A stretch of 64,000 nt of DNA from Halogeometricum sp. S1BR25-6 (GCF_031624495.1 NZ_JAMQOP010000001.1:1-64000); one strand, 5' to 3'. Shown: positions 51,626 through 61,446, counted from the stretch's first letter. Numbers and translations: made by a program. The notes: generated from the sequence alone by a model not told the origin.

Positions 51626-53707
51626 TTACTCGTCGGCGCCGTCGTCTCCGTCGTTTCCGTCGCCCGCGCCCGTCGAGAGGCCGTCGTCGCCGCGTTCGAG
51701 TGCCTTCGACGCGTCGTGGTGCTCGGAGTAGCCGTCGAACCAGCGGACGGTGCGTTCGAGTCTGTCGACGACGTGCCCCGGTTCGCCCGACCGGGAGAGT
51801 TCGTGTCCCTCGCGCGGATATCGGACGAGGCGGGTTTCGACGCCGTTCTTCTTCATGAACAGGTAGAACATCTCGCCGTTGTTGACGGGCACGCGGAAGT
51901 CGTTGTCCGCGTGCATCACGAGCGTCGGCGTCGTCACCTCGTCGGCGTAGGCGACGGGCGACTGTTCCCAGAGGAACTCGGGGTCCTCCCACGGCGTCGA
52001 ATCGAAGTCGCCCTCGATGAGTTTGAACGCGTCCGTCGACCCGTAGAACGACGAGAGGTCGAACACGCCGCGTTGCGCGACGGCGCCGGCGAAGAAGTCG
52101 GTCTGGCCGACGATCCATCCGGTCATGAACCCGCCGAACGACCCGCCGGTGACGAACGCGTTCGACTCGTCGACGTCGTCGCGTTCGCACACCTCCTCGA
52201 CGCCGTTCATCACGTCCGTCATCGTCACGTCGCCCCAGTCGGATTCGATGGCCGTAGCGAACCCCTCGCCGTAGCCGGTCGACCCCCGCGGGTTCGACCA
52301 GAAGACGGCGTAGCCGCGGGCGGCCAACAGTTGGTACTCGTGCCACATCGTCCCCGACCCGGTCCACATGGCGTGCGGGCCGCCGTGAATCTCGACGACG
52401 AGCGGATGGGGTTCGCCCTCGCCGGCGTCCGGCGGCGTCAAGAGCCACCCCTGCACCTCGACGCCGTCCGAGTCGAACCGTATCTCCTCGGGTTCCTGCA
52501 CGTCGACGTCGGCGAGGTAGTCGGCGTTCACCTCCGTCAGGCGCGTCTCTTCGCCGTCCTCGAACGCGAACACGTCGCCGCGGTGGTCCCACTCGCTCTT
52601 GGCGGAGGCGACGACCGGGTTCTCGGGACTGCCGCCGACGGAGAGGCCCGTCGCGTGTCCCTCGCCGACGAGGAGTTCCGGTTCCTCGGACGCGTCTCCC
52701 CGCACGCGCCGGGAGACGTAGTGCCCCTCGTCGGGCGTGAGGAAGTAGACGAACTCCTCGCCCGGCCCCCACTCGAACCCCGAGAGGTCGACGGTGCGGT
52801 CGAGGTCCTCGGTCGGCGTGACGGTTTCGTCCGTCTCGGGGTCGTACACCCGGATATCGGAGCTTCGCATCGACAGTCGCTCCTCGGGCGTGTGACCGTA
52901 CGCAACCCGGCCGTCGGCGGCCACGTCCATCACGAGGGCCCAGCAGGTCGTCCGCGTCACGTCCGAGAGTTCGTCGGAGTCGGAAGCGAGGTCCGCGGAC
53001 TGGATGTCGATGACGACGCTGTCGTCGGGTTCGACTTCCCCTTGGGGATACTTCACGCCGAGGTAGAGTGTCTCGTCGTCGCGCCACGCGGGCGAGACGT
53101 GGTCGAGTTCGCCGTCGGTGAGGCGTTCGACGCGGTCCGAGTAGGAGTCTGCGTCGCCGGTCGCGTCCGCGACGTAGACGTGCGCGACGGTGCCGTCGCG
53201 GTAACGCTCGTGCTGGCGGTACACGAGTCGGTCGACGACGCGCGGGTCGGGCGTCTCGCGTTCGTACTCCTCGCCGTCGAGGCCGACGTCGAGGCCGTCT
53301 TCGCGCTCTCTCTCCGTGGTCGCCTGTTGGAAGGCGATTCGTCCCCCGTCGGGGCTCCACTCGATTCCAGAGACGCCGCCGGGGACGTCCGTGAGTCGCT
53401 CTGCCTCGCCGCCGCCGAGGGGAAGCACCCACAGTTGCGGCCGGTCGTCGTCGGCGCCCCGCGTGGAGACGAACGCGAGTCGGTCGCCGTCGGGGCTCCA
53501 CCGGGGCAGGGAGTCGACGCCCTCCGCGATGGTGAGTCGCCGTGGGTCCGCGCTCCCGTCCGTTGGGACGACGTAGACGGTCTGTTCGTAGGATTCCTCG
53601 TCCTTCGGTTCCTTGCGGACGAACGCGACGCGCGTCCCGTCCGGCGACACCTGCGGGTCCTCGACCTGCACGATGTCGTGGTAGTCCGTCGCGGCGACGT
53701 GAGTCAT
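51626..53707 (-). CDS. S9-family serine peptidase
   Basis: This 693-residue protein has an N-terminal beta-propeller of WD40/PD40-like repeats (about 1-420, with RRLTIAEGVDSLPRWSPDGDRLAFVSTR) and a C-terminal alpha/beta hydrolase. The catalytic triad is Ser523 (TGGSFGGFMTGW), Asp603 (HADNDFRVP) and His635 (EGHELSRSG). This is the layout of acylaminoacyl- and oligopeptidase enzymes, which cleave short peptides. No signal peptide is seen, so it is likely cytosolic. Confidence 0.94.
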   Translation of the reverse strand: MTHVAATDYHDIVQVEDPQVSPDGTRVAFVRKEPKDEESYEQTVYVVPTDGSADPRRLTIAEGVDSLPRWSPDGDRLAFVSTRGADDDRPQLWVLPLGGGEAERLTDVPGGVSGIEWSPDGGRIAFQQATTEREREDGLDVGLDGEEYERETPDPRVVDRLVYRQHERYRDGTVAHVYVADATGDADSYSDRVERLTDGELDHVSPAWRDDETLYLGVKYPQGEVEPDDSVVIDIQSADLASDSDELSDVTRTTCWALVMDVAADGRVAYGHTPEERLSMRSSDIRVYDPETDETVTPTEDLDRTVDLSGFEWGPGEEFVYFLTPDEGHYVSRRVRGDASEEPELLVGEGHATGLSVGGSPENPVVASAKSEWDHRGDVFAFEDGEETRLTEVNADYLADVDVQEPEEIRFDSDGVEVQGWLLTPPDAGEGEPHPLVVEIHGGPHAMWTGSGTMWHEYQLLAARGYAVFWSNPRGSTGYGEGFATAIESDWGDVTMTDVMNGVEEVCERDDVDESNAFVTGGSFGGFMTGWIVGQTDFFAGAVAQRGVFDLSSFYGSTDAFKLIEGDFDSTPWEDPEFLWEQSPVAYADEVTTPTLVMHADNDFRVPVNNGEMFYLFMKKNGVETRLVRYPREGHELSRSGEPGHVVDRLERTVRWFDGYSEHHDASKALERGDDGLSTGAGDGNDGDDGADE

Positions 53708-53837
53708 ACTCCGGCTTCGATACCTCCGCTGAAAGCGTTACGCCCACCGGCGGAGACGGCCGCTGGTGGGCGCTAACATGTGTCTTAGTTGAGAATACCT
53801 TCCGTATTTGAAGAGAATCCGGTAATTGATAAAAACC

Positions 53838-53846
53838 CGTATATAT
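53838..53846 (+). promoter_or_regulatory. TATA box of TAXI-TRAP operon
   Basis: CGTATATAT is centred 27 nt before the ATG at 53870, so the operon mRNA is probably leaderless. The 162-nt divergent gap to the S9 peptidase is AT-rich. Confidence 0.55.
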
Positions 53847-53869
53847 GTGGCGGCAGTAGGTACGGAGAT

Positions 53870-54910
53870 ATGGCAGATAATATGCGACGCCGTCAGTTCA
53901 TCGCAGCGACCGGGGCAGCGGGCTTAGTCGGAATCGCGGGCTGTTCCAGCGGCGGGAACGGCGGCGAGGGCGAGACGACGACGACCGAGGGCGGCGAGTC
54001 GACGGAGACGGAGATGGGAACGGGCACGGAGACGGAGTCCTCGGGTGGCGGGTCCGGCGGCAGCGGGCGCCTCTCGTGGCACGCCGGCGGGACCGGCGGG
54101 ACGTACTTCCCGCTGTCGAACGAGTTCAAGGCCGTCGTCGAGGACAACACCGACTACACGCTTCAGGTGCAGTCCACCGGGGCGTCGGTGGAGAACGTCG
54201 GCAGTCTCGCCCGCGGCGAGGCCGACTTCGCGCTCATCCAGAACGACATCGCTTACTTCGCGGTCAACGGCGAGGGCATCGACGCCTTCCAGGGGAACGC
54301 CGTCGAGAGCCTCCGCGGCGTCGCGACGCTCTACCCCGAGACCATCCACATCGTCACGCTCGCCGGGACGGGCATCGAATCCCCCTCGGACCTCTCGGGG
54401 ACGACCATCAACACGGGCGACCTCGGGTCGGGGACGCAGGTGAACGCGACGCAGATTCTCGAAGCGCTCGGCGTCTCCGACTACGAGGAGCAGAACACCG
54501 GATTCTCGACGGCGTCCGACCAGTTGAAGAACGGCGACATCGACGCGGCGTTCGTCGTCGGCGGGTGGCCCGTCGGCGCCATCGAGGAACTGGCGGCGAC
54601 CGAGGACGTCGTCATCGTCCCCGTCGAGGGCGACAACAGGCAGGCGGTCAAGGACGCCGCGCCGTTCTATGCCGACGACGAGGTTCCCTCCGGGACGTAC
54701 GGCCTCGACTCCGCCGTTCCGACGGTGTCGGTGCAGGCGATGATAGCGACGACGACGCAGGTGGAGAACGCCACGGTCGAAGAGGTCACGGCGGCCATCT
54801 TCGACAACGCGGACCAACTCACCATCAAGACGGACTTCATCTCGGCGGAGTCCGCCCAGGAGGGGATGTCCATCGACCTCCACCCGGGCGCACAGGCGTA
54901 CTTCGGGTAA
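53870..54910 (+). CDS. TAXI-type TRAP transporter lipoprotein
   Basis: This 346-residue substrate-binding protein has a Tat-lipoprotein signal (RRR at 6-8, lipobox GIAGC, Cys25), then a Ser/Thr/Glu-rich linker and a TAXI domain (LSWHAGGTGGTYFPLSNEFKAVVEDNT, STGASVENVGSLARGEADFALIQNDI, PTVSVQAMIATTTQVENATVEEVTAAIF). The ligand is likely a small organic acid or amino acid; not known. The start at 53870 is favoured by the TATA spacing; an ATG at 53882 also begins at the Tat motif. Confidence 0.93.
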   Translation: MADNMRRRQFIAATGAAGLVGIAGCSSGGNGGEGETTTTEGGESTETEMGTGTETESSGGGSGGSGRLSWHAGGTGGTYFPLSNEFKAVVEDNTDYTLQVQSTGASVENVGSLARGEADFALIQNDIAYFAVNGEGIDAFQGNAVESLRGVATLYPETIHIVTLAGTGIESPSDLSGTTINTGDLGSGTQVNATQILEALGVSDYEEQNTGFSTASDQLKNGDIDAAFVVGGWPVGAIEELAATEDVVIVPVEGDNRQAVKDAAPFYADDEVPSGTYGLDSAVPTVSVQAMIATTTQVENATVEEVTAAIFDNADQLTIKTDFISAESAQEGMSIDLHPGAQAYFG

Positions 54911-54920
54911 GCGGTCCGTC

Positions 54921-55427
54921 GTGACCCCGAGACGAACCGCGCGCTCGCTCGCGGTTCTCGTCGTCCTCGTCCTCCTCGTCGCCGGGGCGGGGGCGGCGAC
55001 GCCCGACGACCGCGTACTGGTGGTCGAAGACGCCGAGACCGGCGAGGAACTCTTGACGGTTCCCGTCTCGGAGGGAACGCCGGTCGCCCTCGAATACACG
55101 CACAGCGTGGAGAAGACGCGCGTCTTGGACGGCTACGCCGTCGACGGGACGAACCTCACGATGACGCGGATGGAGTTCGAGTCGTACGGGGCGGGACTCC
55201 CGGCGCGGGCGAACGTGACCGTCGAGAACGGGACGTTCGTCTTCGACCCCGAGGGCACCTACGAGGAACTGTACGTGAAGCCCGGCCGTATCGCGGGCCA
55301 CGAACTCCGCGTCTGCGACGAGACGTACGACCTCGTCGCCCTCTCGGACGCCCGGTCGGTCCGGGTGGCGGTCGAACGCCGGTCCGCGCTCTCGCACGCC
55401 CTCTCGCTGGCAGGTAGCAAGCTATGA
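54921..55427 (+). CDS. DUF1850 protein of TRAP operon
   Basis: This 168-residue protein begins at GTG and has an N-terminal signal-like helix (SLAVLVVLVLLVAGAGAA), then the DUF1850 pattern LEYTHSVEKTRVLDGYAV and YGAGLPARANVTVENGTF. DUF1850 genes often lie with TAXI-TRAP transporters and are thought to take part in transport, unproven. It overlaps the permease start by four bases (ATGA). Confidence 0.9.
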   Translation: MTPRRTARSLAVLVVLVLLVAGAGAATPDDRVLVVEDAETGEELLTVPVSEGTPVALEYTHSVEKTRVLDGYAVDGTNLTMTRMEFESYGAGLPARANVTVENGTFVFDPEGTYEELYVKPGRIAGHELRVCDETYDLVALSDARSVRVAVERRSALSHALSLAGSKL

Positions 55428-58249
55428 CATCCGACACAGACGACCGCCGGAGCGGTGACGAAGCGGGGACGGACCCCGAAACGAACGCGCGGGACCGCGT
55501 GGTAGCCGACGGCGGCCGGGACGGCGCCGACCGGAACGACGACGGGCGAAACGACGCCGCCGACGCCGACGATGCGGACGTGCTGAGCGACGAGGAGGCC
55601 GAAGAGCTTCTCCAGGAGATAGAGCGGAAGCGCTCCCTGTCGGGCTTTGCGGCCCTCTTCGTCTCTATCGTCGGCATCGCGTTCTCGCTGTACCAGATGT
55701 GGCTGGCCGCCCGCGGCTTCACGTTCGAGGTCGACCTCCCCCTCCTCGGCGAGGTGGGCGTCGGACAGCTTCAACTGCTCCAGATAAACGCCGTCCACGT
55801 CGCGTTCGCCCTCGTCCTCGCGTTCGTGCTCTTCCCGCCGACCGACGGCTCCGGAGCCGTCGCCCGCCGTCTCGGACGCGTCGTCCCGGCGACGCGCGCG
55901 CGGTTCGGCGCCGACAGCCCGGTGACGAGGGGAGCGACGGCGGTCAGAGGCGGCGTTCGCTGGGCGGCCGTCGACGGCGACCGGAACCGCGTGACGCCCG
56001 CGGACCTCGTCTGCGTCGTCCTCTCGGTGGCCACGGCGCAGTACATGGTGACCGAGTGGTCGGAGATTCAGCAACTCCGCGTGCTGGGGTTGGCCGCGGG
56101 CCGGTCCGTCGCGGAGTATCTCGGCCCGTTCGGCGTTCTGGCCGAGGCGGTGAGCGCCGTCGGGATTCCGCTGGCCGACGTCTCCTACCCGTTCTTCCTC
56201 GGCGCCGTGGGCGTCCTCCTCGTGTTGGAGGCGACCCGCCGCGCCCTCGGTCTCTACCTCATGCTCATCGTCGCCTCGTTCATCGTCTACGCGCGGTACG
56301 GCTACTTCATCGCGCCGGACACGCCGGTCATCGGCGTCCTCTCCATCACCGAGGGGTCGTGGGCGAACATCATCCAGAACCTCTGGTACAACACCGAGAA
56401 CGGCGTCTTCGGCATCCCCGTCACCGTGTCGGTGCAGTTCATCTACATCTTCATCCTGTTCGGCGCGTTCTTGGAGATGTCCGGCGCCGGCCAGTGGTTC
56501 ATCGACCTCGCGTACGCCGCCACCGGGACGCGCCGCGGCGGACCGGCCAAGGCGTCCATCCTCGCCTCCGGGTTCATGGGAATGATATCCGGTTCCTCCA
56601 TCGCCAACACGGTCACGACGGGGGCGTTCACCATCCCGCTGATGAAGAAATCGGGCTACCGTCCGGAGTTCGCGGGCGCGGTGGAGGCCTCAGCCTCCTC
56701 GGGCGGACAGATTCTCCCGCCGGTGATGGGCGCAGCCGCGTTCCTAATGATAGAGTTCATCGGCGTCCCGTTCTCGGACATCATCATCGCCGCCACCATC
56801 CCCGCCATCGTGTTCTTCTTCGGCGTCTGGGTGATGGTCCACCTCGAAGCCGTCCGGACTGATATCGGCGGCCTCGACCGCAGCGAAGTGGTCGACCTCG
56901 GCGCGCACCTCCGCATCGGCTGGTTCTACCTTCTCCCCATCGGCCTGCTGCTGTTCTACCTCCTGGTCGAACGCCTCACCGTCGCGCGGTCGGCGTGGTT
57001 CACGCTCGTCGCCATCATGGCGCTCGTCGCCTTCGTGGCGGCGTACGGTCCTCGAACGCGGGTGCCGCTGGTCGGCGCCATCGTCGTTCTCGCGGCCGCG
57101 CAGGTCGCTTCTTATCTCCTCACCGGCGTCGGCGCCCTCGCGGCGGCGACCGGCGGGGCGGAGGCGGCGATGGGTCCCGTCGAGGCCGTGTTCGCCGCGG
57201 GCGGGGACCTCGGAACCATCGTCGTCCTCGTCAGCCTCGCGTTCCTGCTCGTCCGCCCGCGCATCGACGCGCCGCTCCTTGATTTGGACGCCGCCGTCGA
57301 CGACACCACCGAACGAGTCGCACAGTCAGTCGGCCGACCCGCGCTCGCCCGCCTGAACGCCGTCCGCTACGGCGTGTTCGTCGGCAAGTCGATGGACTCC
57401 GGCGCGCGCACCGCGACGGAAGTCGTCGTCGCCGTCGCCGCCGCGGGCATCATCCCCGGCGTCGTCAGCGCGACGGGTCTCGGCCCCAACCTGACGGCGC
57501 TCATCCGCACGACTGCGGGCGGGTCGCTCGTGCTCCTCTTGGTGTTCACCGCCGTCGCGTCCATCATCCTCGGGATGGGGATGCCGACGACGGTGACGTA
57601 CATCATCCTCGTCTCGCTCCTGGGGCCGGCCATCGCGCAGTCCTCGGACATTCCCCTGCTCGCGGCCCACCTGTTCATCCTCTACTTCGGCGTCATCGCG
57701 GACATCACGCCGCCGGTGGCCGTCGCCGCCTACGCCGCGTCGGGGATAGCCAAGTCCGATCCGTTCCAAACGGGGGTGCAGGCGTTCTCGCTGTCGCTCA
57801 ACAAGGCCATCGTGCCGTTCGCGTTCGCGCTCACCCCCGGCATCCTGCTCCTCCGCGGGAGCGGCGAGTCCGCCCGCGTCCTCACGTTCGCCGACGTGAC
57901 CGACGTGGCGTACTTCCTCCCCGAGGTGGTCATTCCCGTCGCCGGGGTGTTCCTCGGCGTCGTCGCCCTCGGCGTGACGGTCATCGGCTTCCTCTACCGG
58001 ACCGTCGGCGCCGGCGAACGCGCCCTCTACGCCGTCGCGGCGCTGCTGCTCATGGCGCCGATGCTGCTCCTGAACGCCGTCACCGACGTGCTCGGAGTTG
58101 TCGGCATCCTGACGAACCTCGGCGAACCGCTCGTCCTCGACGTGGGGATGCGCGCCGCCGGCGGCGTCCTGTTCGCTTTCCTCGCGTTCCGGAACCGCCG
58201 CGGGGCGGACGAGAAACCGAATCCGACGGCCGCGACGACGAGCGACTGA
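55424..58249 (+). CDS. TRAP transporter fused permease (DctQ-DctM)
   Basis: This 941-residue membrane protein fuses a small DctQ-like part to a large DctM part. An acidic cytoplasmic N-terminus of about 60 residues is followed by about 18-20 helices. Motifs include FMGMISGSSIANTVTTGAFTIPLMKKSGYRPEFAGAVEASASSGGQILPPVMGAAAF and GMGMPTTVTYIILV, typical of 4TM/12TM TRAP permeases. With the TAXI lipoprotein and DUF1850 protein it forms a sodium- or proton-coupled uptake system. Confidence 0.94.
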   Translation: MTSDTDDRRSGDEAGTDPETNARDRVVADGGRDGADRNDDGRNDAADADDADVLSDEEAEELLQEIERKRSLSGFAALFVSIVGIAFSLYQMWLAARGFTFEVDLPLLGEVGVGQLQLLQINAVHVAFALVLAFVLFPPTDGSGAVARRLGRVVPATRARFGADSPVTRGATAVRGGVRWAAVDGDRNRVTPADLVCVVLSVATAQYMVTEWSEIQQLRVLGLAAGRSVAEYLGPFGVLAEAVSAVGIPLADVSYPFFLGAVGVLLVLEATRRALGLYLMLIVASFIVYARYGYFIAPDTPVIGVLSITEGSWANIIQNLWYNTENGVFGIPVTVSVQFIYIFILFGAFLEMSGAGQWFIDLAYAATGTRRGGPAKASILASGFMGMISGSSIANTVTTGAFTIPLMKKSGYRPEFAGAVEASASSGGQILPPVMGAAAFLMIEFIGVPFSDIIIAATIPAIVFFFGVWVMVHLEAVRTDIGGLDRSEVVDLGAHLRIGWFYLLPIGLLLFYLLVERLTVARSAWFTLVAIMALVAFVAAYGPRTRVPLVGAIVVLAAAQVASYLLTGVGALAAATGGAEAAMGPVEAVFAAGGDLGTIVVLVSLAFLLVRPRIDAPLLDLDAAVDDTTERVAQSVGRPALARLNAVRYGVFVGKSMDSGARTATEVVVAVAAAGIIPGVVSATGLGPNLTALIRTTAGGSLVLLLVFTAVASIILGMGMPTTVTYIILVSLLGPAIAQSSDIPLLAAHLFILYFGVIADITPPVAVAAYAASGIAKSDPFQTGVQAFSLSLNKAIVPFAFALTPGILLLRGSGESARVLTFADVTDVAYFLPEVVIPVAGVFLGVVALGVTVIGFLYRTVGAGERALYAVAALLLMAPMLLLNAVTDVLGVVGILTNLGEPLVLDVGMRAAGGVLFAFLAFRNRRGADEKPNPTAATTSD

Positions 58250-58252
58250 GGG

Positions 58253-59431
58253 TCAGAAACGGTCGACGGCGAACCGTCCGAGGTCCGCCCCGAACGATTC
58301 GGGCGTCTCGCCGCGCACGATATCGGCGACTACTTTTCCGCTGTACGGTCCCAACTGGAGACCCGTTGGCCCGTGGCCCGTGCAGAGATAGGCGCCCGCC
58401 ACGTCCGGTACGGCTCCCAAAACGGGCAGGCCGTCGGGGGTCAGCGGTCGGAGACCGACGCGCGAGGCGCGGAGCGAGGCGTCCGCGAGGCCGGGGGCGA
58501 CGCGGAGCACCTCGTCGAACACCTCGCGCAGGCCCTCGACGGTGGTGCGCGGGACGAACCCCGACCCCGCCTCGCGGGTCGCGCCGGCGGCGACGCGGCC
58601 GTCGTCCCACGACACCATGTAGTGGCCCCGAAAGGGGCTGACGATGGGCCAACCGTCGGTGTCGGCGTCCACGTCGAGGTGAACTATCTGTCCGCGTTGC
58701 GGTTCGACGGGAATCTCGACGCCCAACTGCGACCCGAACGACTCCGACCACGCGCCGCCCGCGAGGACGACGTTCTCGGCGTCGATGCGCTCGCCGGAGT
58801 CGAGGACGACGCCGTCGACTCCTCGGCTTCCGGCCCCGTCGTCGTCGTCTCCGTCGCCGCCGGTGAGAACGAGTTCGCTCACGCTCGCCTCGCGTTCGGT
58901 CAGGCCGTGCGACTCGCCCGCCCGCCGGAGCGCCGACTCGAACGTCCGCCCGTCGACCCGGGCGGCGTCTTCGTAGTAGAGTGCGCGTTCCACGTCGGCA
59001 AGCGGCGGGAACCGCGCTCTCGCCTCGTCGGCGTCGAGTTCCCGCAGCGACCCCGGTTCGGGGATTCCGAACCGCTCGCGTCGCCCGTCGATGAGTTCCA
59101 TCGTCCGCTCGAACGCTTCGACTTCGTCGTCGTTGACGGCGACGCTCAGGACGCCGCGTTCGGCGTAGCCGTGCGGGCCGTCCTGCTCGCGTTCGAGCGC
59201 CGCGACCAGTTCGTCGTAGTAGCCGACGGCCTCGACGGCGAACTCGACCCACGGTTCGTTGTCCCTGCTGGTCGTCGCCGGCGAGAGGATACCCGCGCCG
59301 GCGTCGGTGGCCCGGCCCTCGTCGCGACGGTCCGCGAGGAGCGTCTCGACTCCCTCGCGGGCGAGGTGGTAGGCGACGGACGACCCGGCGATGCCGCCGC
59401 CGACCACGACCGCCTCGTATCGGTCTGTCAT
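58253..59431 (-). CDS. FAD-dependent oxidoreductase, D-amino-acid oxidase family
   Basis: This 392-residue protein has an N-terminal Rossmann motif YEAVVVGGGIAGSSVAYHLAREG, then the FAD-binding/substrate domains (ENVVLAGGAWSESFGSQLGVEIPVEPQRGQIVHLD) and the C-terminal GLRPLTPDGLPVLGAVPDVAGAYLCTGHGPTGLQLGPYSG. This is the DAO/glycine oxidase-type family; substrates include glycine, sarcosine and D-amino acids. Convergent with the TRAP permease with four bases between, so a functional tie is only suggested. Confidence 0.9.
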   Translation of the reverse strand: MTDRYEAVVVGGGIAGSSVAYHLAREGVETLLADRRDEGRATDAGAGILSPATTSRDNEPWVEFAVEAVGYYDELVAALEREQDGPHGYAERGVLSVAVNDDEVEAFERTMELIDGRRERFGIPEPGSLRELDADEARARFPPLADVERALYYEDAARVDGRTFESALRRAGESHGLTEREASVSELVLTGGDGDDDDGAGSRGVDGVVLDSGERIDAENVVLAGGAWSESFGSQLGVEIPVEPQRGQIVHLDVDADTDGWPIVSPFRGHYMVSWDDGRVAAGATREAGSGFVPRTTVEGLREVFDEVLRVAPGLADASLRASRVGLRPLTPDGLPVLGAVPDVAGAYLCTGHGPTGLQLGPYSGKVVADIVRGETPESFGADLGRFAVDRF

Positions 59432-59520
59432 GGAGGCGAGACGGCGCTCCGAGACGTGATACTGTCGCTTCGTTTGTTCCGGAGCGGGACGGGGCGAGGA
59501 AGCCGACGGAGTCGGAGACG

Positions 59521-59793
59521 CTACTCCACTTTATCGCTGACGCGGATGTCGACGCCGCCGTCGCTCCACAGCCCCACGGTGAGGTTCTCGAGTTCGATGG
59601 TGACGCTGATATCGACGTCGCTCGTGTCTTTGAACAGCATGTCGATGGCGTCGGGGTTGATGTTGTCGTACAGGCGGAACTCGTCGCCGGAGAACGTCGC
59701 GTGCTCGTGTTCCTGGACGGCTTCCAGTATCGCCTCGCTGAGTGCGACGTCGTCGCCGGGGTAGTACCGTCGGCGTTCGGGGTCGTGGGTCAT
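59521..59793 (-). CDS. HalOD1 output-domain protein
   Basis: This 90-residue protein matches the halobacterial output domain 1: a helix VALSEAILEAVQEHE, then FRLYDNINPDAIDMLFKDTSDVDISVTIELENLTVGLWSDGGVDIRV. HalOD1 is often found alone or attached to sensor proteins and is thought to act downstream of signalling, without a proven biochemical activity. A TATA-like AAATTTAGG lies about 36 nt upstream. Confidence 0.88.
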   Translation of the reverse strand: MTHDPERRRYYPGDDVALSEAILEAVQEHEHATFSGDEFRLYDNINPDAIDMLFKDTSDVDISVTIELENLTVGLWSDGGVDIRVSDKVE

Positions 59794-59915
59794 GGGTCCC
59801 TTCTGACAGATACGCCGACCGTTCCTAAATTTCTTTTTGCAGCGACGGGAAATATATGGTCGGCGCGCGGCGCGCCGCCGTACCGGGTGATTTCGCGGAG
59901 GGTCGACCTCCGCCG

Positions 59916-60536
59916 CTACCCGACGTCGGCCCGACCGCTGGTGGCGCTCCGAATCCGGTCGCGCAGACCGGACCCGTCCTCGACCGGAACCCGAACGTCG
60001 AAGGAGACGTCCGCCTCGTACGCCGCCTCGAACTCGACGCCCGCACTCTCTAAGATGCCGCGGACGGTGCCGGAGTCGTCGTAGGCGACCGTCACGGCGA
60101 ACGTCTCGTGCGGCACCTCCTCCGCGATTCCGGCGGCGTCGACGGCGTCTTTCACGCCGCGGGAGTACGCGCGGGCGAGGCCGCCGACGCCGAGGTTGGT
60201 GCCGCCGTAGTAGCGCGCGACGACGGCGACGACGTTTCTGAGGTCCTGCTGAACGAGGACGTTCAGCGCGGGCTTCCCGGACGAACCGGAGGGTTCGCCG
60301 TCGTCCGAGGAGTACTCGCGGAGCATCGTCCCGGACCCGGCCGACTCCCCTCCGGCGGGGACGCGGTAGGCGGGCACGTTGTGCGTCGCGTCGGCGTGTC
60401 GCTCCCGCACCGCGTCGACGAACGCCTCCGCCTCCTCGACCGTGTTCGCGCGGTCGACGTAGCCGAGGAACTCGGAGCCGCGAATCTCGAACCTTGCCTC
60501 GCCGGGGCCGGCGACGGTGCGGTAGGCGTCGGTCAC
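59916..60536 (-). CDS. IMPACT/YigZ (UPF0029) family protein
   Basis: This 206-residue protein begins at GTG (VTDAYRTVAGPGEARFEIRGSEFLGYVDRANTVEEAEAF). The UPF0029 core has SSDDGEPSGSSGKPALNVLVQQDLRNVVAVVARYYGGTNLGVGGLARAYS, and a C-terminal domain EVPHETFAVTVAYDDSGTVRGILESAGVEFE. IMPACT proteins bind ribosome- or translation-related factors; role in archaea is unknown. Length and order fit the two-domain YigZ form. Confidence 0.92.
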   Translation of the reverse strand: MTDAYRTVAGPGEARFEIRGSEFLGYVDRANTVEEAEAFVDAVRERHADATHNVPAYRVPAGGESAGSGTMLREYSSDDGEPSGSSGKPALNVLVQQDLRNVVAVVARYYGGTNLGVGGLARAYSRGVKDAVDAAGIAEEVPHETFAVTVAYDDSGTVRGILESAGVEFEAAYEADVSFDVRVPVEDGSGLRDRIRSATSGRADVG

Positions 60537-60607
60537 GGTCGGAGTTGGCGCGGGTTCGGGCAAAAGGGTTCGGTCGTCGCGGGCGAGGTCGGTTCGGGGT
60601 CCGAGCC

Positions 60608-60889
60608 CTACTCGTTCACCTTCCGAAAGCCCTCCAAGTCCCCCTGCGGGCTCCCCATCTCGATGTTGACGCCCTCCACCTCGGCCTTCGGCGGACCGCG
60701 CTTGCACCAGTCGATGACGTGTTCGACGTCGCCCTCGGCGCCCTCGAACACCGCCTCGACGCGGTCGTCTTCGAGGTTCCGCGCCCACCCGTCGACGTCG
60801 TGGGCGCGGGCCGTCTCGTGGAGATTGTCGCGGAAGTGAACGCCTTGAACGGTACCGGTGACGAAAACGTGCGCGCGTGTGTCGGCCAT
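60608..60889 (-). CDS. acylphosphatase
   Basis: This 93-residue enzyme hydrolyses acyl phosphates. The pattern GTVQGVHFRDN places the catalytic Arg20, and Asn38 in GWARNLEDD completes the active pair. His18 stands where most family members have Gly, Tyr or Phe. The protein is small and soluble. The ATG at 60889 begins the first beta strand. Confidence 0.9.
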   Translation of the reverse strand: MADTRAHVFVTGTVQGVHFRDNLHETARAHDVDGWARNLEDDRVEAVFEGAEGDVEHVIDWCKRGPPKAEVEGVNIEMGSPQGDLEGFRKVNE

Positions 60890-60942
60890 TACGGTCGCTA
60901 CGGGCGGAGCACTCAAACGGCCTGTGGCCGAGGCGGGTCAAA

Positions 60943-61446
60943 TCAGGCGATGCTGATACGGCGGACGAACGGAAGGCTCGACAGTTCGTTCAACAGGTCG
61001 CCCGGAATCGGTTCGTCGGTGACGACGTAGAGTTTCGGGTCGTCGGTGAACTCGGGGTCCTCGCTTATCGTCTGGCGGATGGAGATGTCGCGGTCCGCGA
61101 GTCGAGACGTTATCTCGGCGACGATGCCGGGGGCGTCGGCGTCGGCGACTTCGACGGTGAGGACGGAGAGGTCGAGGACGGGCGCGAGGTCCATCAGGCT
61201 GGGAATCGACGAGATGTTCTGGAAGATGCGGCGGAGTTGCTCGTCGTCGAGGATGGCACTGGTGGTGGAGTCGACGACGCGGCGGTCGACGCCGATTTCG
61301 CGGGCGATGCCGGTGTTCGGAATCTCGATGCCGCCGGAGACGACCCGCCCCTCGTCGTTGACGGAGAACCCGCGTTCGAGGAGGAGGCGGATGACCTCCT
61401 GTTGGCTCGGACTCCCCTCGAACTTCCGCATTATCTCGTCGAACAT
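60943..61446 (-). CDS. HTH and ACT domain protein
   Basis: The first ~65 residues of this 167-residue protein look like a winged helix (QQEVIRLLLERGFSVNDEGRVVSGGIEIPNTGIAREIGVDRRVVDSTTSAIL). A C-terminal ACT domain (about 92-165; LSVLTVEVADADAPGIVAEITSRLADRDISIRQTISED) would bind an amino acid. It is likely an amino-acid-responsive regulator, found in many archaea. A TATA-like GGATTAATGCC lies about 32 nt upstream. Confidence 0.9.
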   Translation of the reverse strand: MFDEIMRKFEGSPSQQEVIRLLLERGFSVNDEGRVVSGGIEIPNTGIAREIGVDRRVVDSTTSAILDDEQLRRIFQNISSIPSLMDLAPVLDLSVLTVEVADADAPGIVAEITSRLADRDISIRQTISEDPEFTDDPKLYVVTDEPIPGDLLNELSSLPFVRRISIA

